Assembly (NCBI GenBank): GCA_005881235.1
Contig: VBEQ01000114.1
Span: 1 to 6,997 of the forward strand
Source of the DNA: Chloroflexota bacterium
Lineage (GTDB): Bacteria > Chloroflexota > Dormibacteria > CF-121
DNA length: 6,997 nucleotides
Direction: 5' to 3'
Shown here one piece after another: positions 5,037-6,997 of the stretch. The stretch's first letter is position 1. Each line of letters starts with the position of its first letter. The notes beneath the pieces are model-generated. The model ran no database searches and had not been told where the DNA came from. It was given only the letters and a program-made list of their open reading frames with translations. The position numbers and the translations under genes were made by a program.

Positions 5037-6842
5037 ATGAGAGGAGCCAGCCCCCGCTCGAAACGGCTGCTTGCCGTGACGGGCATCGGCATGGTGCTGC
5101 TAGCGGCCTGCTCGCCGACCGGTGGGAACAACGGGACCACATACAAGCTCGGAGGGAGGCTAACGGTCGCCTCCTGGCAAGAGCAGGATAGCCTGCTCAG
5201 CTGCAACATCACGGCCGCCGCGCCACATGCATGCGCCTACGTCAACCCGGCGATGGAAGGCTTGCTGACGGTCAAGGCGAACCAGGACGTTCCGGCCAAT
5301 CCGAGGCTATCCGACTACTGGGCTCCCGAGCTCGCCATCGAGGTTCCGACGCTCGAAAACGGCGATGTCAAAGTCACGGGCGACAAGATGGACGTGACCT
5401 GGAAACTTCGCCATGGCGTCAAGTGGCATGATGGTGTCGCCTTCACCTCGCGCGACGTAAAGTCGACTTTCGACTTCTGGTTCCTGAAGTACCGCAACAA
5501 TAATCCCACGCCCGTAATTTCCGTCGTGGGCTGGGATCAGGTCGAGAGCGTCGATACGCCCGACGACTATACGGCCGTCGTTCATTTCCATACCGTGTAC
5601 GCCGCCTACCTCACGCTGGGAACGGGCCCTTACGGCGTCCTGCCGGACCACCTGCTGCAGCAGGTCTGGGCTAAGACCGGCAACCTGACGACCGACAAGG
5701 TCACGGTGAACATCCATGGCGGCTACGGTGGCTCGGACACACTCGACAAGATCATGGTCGGCACCGGGCCCTTCATGTTCAAGGAATGGGTGACCGGCGA
5801 CCATCTCACGCTGGTCAGGAATCCTCACTGGTGGGGGGGCGGGAATCGCCCGTACCTCAACGAGATTCGCGTGAAGTTCGACGCGGACGCGAACACCGAG
5901 CTCAACGAGCTGCGCACCAACACCGTCGACATGGCGCTGGACCTCCGGCCGTCGCTACTGCCGCCGCTGTCACGTCTCAGTGACATCACGACGGTCACGA
6001 TCCTGGACAGCGCAACCGAGCACCTCGATATCAACCTGCATAACACGTTCCTGAAAGACGTAACGCTTCGAAAAGCGATCCTGACGGCGATCGACCGCCA
6101 GAAGCTCGTAGACACCTTGTTACTGGGCCGCACCGTCGTGCCTCCGGATGCCTGGATGTGCATTCAGACCGGAGCCTGGTGCCTCGATCCGAATGCCAGG
6201 CACACCCAGTATGACCAGACGGCTGCCAACAAGCAGCTCAACGACGCCGGCTACAAGCTTCAGGATTCAGGGCCGTGCAAAAACTTCCGCACCGACCCGC
6301 AGGGGCGTTGTGTGCAGCTCCACCTGATCACCACGACGCTGCCCCTGCGCGAACAGCAGGAGGTCCAAATCGCCGCCGACCTCGCCGCCATCGGTATCCA
6401 GGTGATCAAGCCGTTCGCCAATGTGCCCGCCACCCGGATGTTCGGCTCTTGCACCAGCGGCGGGGTGATCTACTCGCACAACTTCGACCTCGCGATGTAC
6501 ACCAGCAACTACAGCTACCCAGCGGAGCCCGACTCACTGGCCTACACCGCGTATCACAGTTCTCAGATTCCGACAGACGCGAACGGCTGCGTCGGGCAAA
6601 ACACCACGTTCACCAGTGATCCGCAGCTTGACCAGGCGCTCGACCAGGCCCGGCTCTCAGTCAAGCTCTCGGACCGTAAGGACAAATACATCGTGGCGCA
6701 GCACCGCCTGGCCGACTTGGTGCCCGAGATTCCCCTCTATCAGGCCGTCGACGTCGAGGCGTACAACAAGAAGGTCGCGGGGTACAAGGGCAACGAATTC
6801 TGGTGGATGAACCAGAGCGCCGATTGGTTTATCAATCAGTAG
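5037..6842 (+). CDS. ABC-transporter solute-binding lipoprotein, SBP_bac_5 family, cysteine-rich second member of the tandem pair
   Basis: A 601-residue surface lipoprotein for peptide-type uptake. The signal peptide has a basic n-region (RGASPRSKR), core LLAVTGIGMVLLAA and lipobox LAAC, with Cys25 as the lipid anchor. The SBP_bac_5 domain follows from GGRLTVASW (39-47): VPTLENGDVK (103-112), WKLRHGVKWHDGVAFTSRDV (122-141), GTGPFMFKEWVTGDHLTLVRN (242-262), LRKAILTAIDRQKLVD (344-359), HSSQIPTDANG (507-517) and the ending DWFINQ. It shares many of these segments with the preceding gene, so the pair probably arose by an old duplication. Unlike that paralogue it has eight further cysteines (56, 66, 375, 382, 414, 425, 472, 518), suggesting up to four disulfides in inserted loops. 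It has its own promoter and leader. The ligand is unknown. A second gene, tldD-like, starts 17 nt after its stop codon. Confidence 0.94.
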   Translation: MRGASPRSKRLLAVTGIGMVLLAACSPTGGNNGTTYKLGGRLTVASWQEQDSLLSCNITAAAPHACAYVNPAMEGLLTVKANQDVPANPRLSDYWAPELAIEVPTLENGDVKVTGDKMDVTWKLRHGVKWHDGVAFTSRDVKSTFDFWFLKYRNNNPTPVISVVGWDQVESVDTPDDYTAVVHFHTVYAAYLTLGTGPYGVLPDHLLQQVWAKTGNLTTDKVTVNIHGGYGGSDTLDKIMVGTGPFMFKEWVTGDHLTLVRNPHWWGGGNRPYLNEIRVKFDADANTELNELRTNTVDMALDLRPSLLPPLSRLSDITTVTILDSATEHLDINLHNTFLKDVTLRKAILTAIDRQKLVDTLLLGRTVVPPDAWMCIQTGAWCLDPNARHTQYDQTAANKQLNDAGYKLQDSGPCKNFRTDPQGRCVQLHLITTTLPLREQQEVQIAADLAAIGIQVIKPFANVPATRMFGSCTSGGVIYSHNFDLAMYTSNYSYPAEPDSLAYTAYHSSQIPTDANGCVGQNTTFTSDPQLDQALDQARLSVKLSDRKDKYIVAQHRLADLVPEIPLYQAVDVEAYNKKVAGYKGNEFWWMNQSADWFINQ

Positions 6843-6852
6843 CCGCTAGTCT
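6824..6852 (+). promoter_or_regulatory. Candidate promoter for a leaderless tldD-like transcript (TTGGTT-N17-TAGTCT)
   Basis: TTGGTT at 6824-6829 and TAGTCT at 6847-6852 are 17 bp apart, and the -10 box ends 6 nt before ATG 6859. That is the spacing of leaderless genes in actinobacteria and Deinococcus, where a TAnnnT box precedes the start codon by 6-8 nt. The ATG also lacks a convincing ribosome-binding site. The -35 hexamer lies inside the end of the preceding gene. Confidence 0.4.
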
Positions 6853-6858
6853 TGTGGC

Positions 6859-6997
6859 ATGAAAGATCTAGCCGAAGCCGCCCTCAACGCGGCGCAGGTC
6901 AAGGGGGCGAGCTACGCGGACGTCCGCCTCGACGAACACGTCACGCAGGACATCATCGTCAAGAACGGCCAACTGGCCGCCGTCTCTGACGACGCCA
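6859..6997 (+). CDS. tldD: TldD/PmbA-family metalloprotease, N-terminal fragment; continues past window end
   Basis: Only 46 codons are present. MKDLAEAALNAAQVKGASYADVRLDEH, followed by a short strand, KNGQLAAVSDD, matches the TldD-type N-terminus: a helix, then GA-x-YADVR, then a beta-strand and the nG-x-x-x-x-V turn. TldD with its partner TldE/PmbA forms a zinc protease that trims unfolded or modified peptides in the cytoplasm, and a partner gene often follows. The metal-binding HExxxH motif would lie beyond the window, so activity cannot be judged. The GASYADVR form suits TldD better than PmbA, but the fragment is short. ATG 6859 is preceded by a possible leaderless promoter. Confidence 0.8.
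   Translation, partial: MKDLAEAALNAAQVKGASYADVRLDEHVTQDIIVKNGQLAAVSDDA

Noticed and set aside
5833..5839. Run of seven G as a phase-variation switch
   Set aside because: It encodes Trp-Gly-Gly-Gly in a normal position of the binding protein, the frame is intact, and a single G7 in GC-rich DNA is weak evidence; it may be an indel-prone spot in reads.

Overview
This is a GC-rich bacterial window with closely packed genes, mostly C or G in third codon positions and several GTG starts. The mix of an ECF sigma factor, tandem family-5 solute-binding lipoproteins, a VOC protein and a possibly leaderless tldD gene would suit a soil lineage such as Chloroflexota/Dormibacterota or an actinobacterium. 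That placement is an inference from gene style; there is no rRNA or other marker here to settle it. No mobile element, CRISPR array, tRNA or rRNA was seen.

Layout. (1) Bases 1-1050, plus strand: the C-terminal two thirds of a type-1 glycerate kinase, then, 9 nt later and in the same frame, a small histidine-rich protein with HxH pairs about every ten residues. (2) Bases 1053-2367, minus strand: an ECF sigma factor whose C-terminus carries a complete anti-sigma-type zinc-finger motif, followed 13 nt downstream by a VOC (glyoxalase-fold) protein. The VOC gene and the histidine-rich gene converge with only 2 nt between their stop codons. (3) Bases 2368-2578: a divergent control region with a candidate extended -10 promoter for the sigma gene on one strand and a TATAAT box for the next gene on the other. 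(4) Bases 2579-3160, plus strand: a soluble protein with two copies of a short beta-rich module and a C-terminal SHOCT-like segment. (5) Bases 3150/3183-6842: two tandem paralogous solute-binding lipoproteins (SBP_bac_5, peptide/nickel/opine type) with no permease or ATPase genes in the window. The second has its own well-formed sigma-70-type promoter and a leader with a perfect 8-bp hairpin. (6) Bases 6859-6997: the start of a TldD-family protease gene that runs off the window.

How they may work together. The sigma-VOC pair looks like a self-contained regulatory unit in which a zinc-finger tail could replace a separate anti-sigma factor. The two binding proteins would capture oligopeptides or similar solutes at the cell surface for transporter parts encoded elsewhere. 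Points most worth a second look are the periodic histidine-rich protein, the fused sigma/zinc-finger protein, the missing canonical start codon in front of a perfect lipoprotein signal in the first binding protein, and the cysteine-rich second binding protein with its structured leader.
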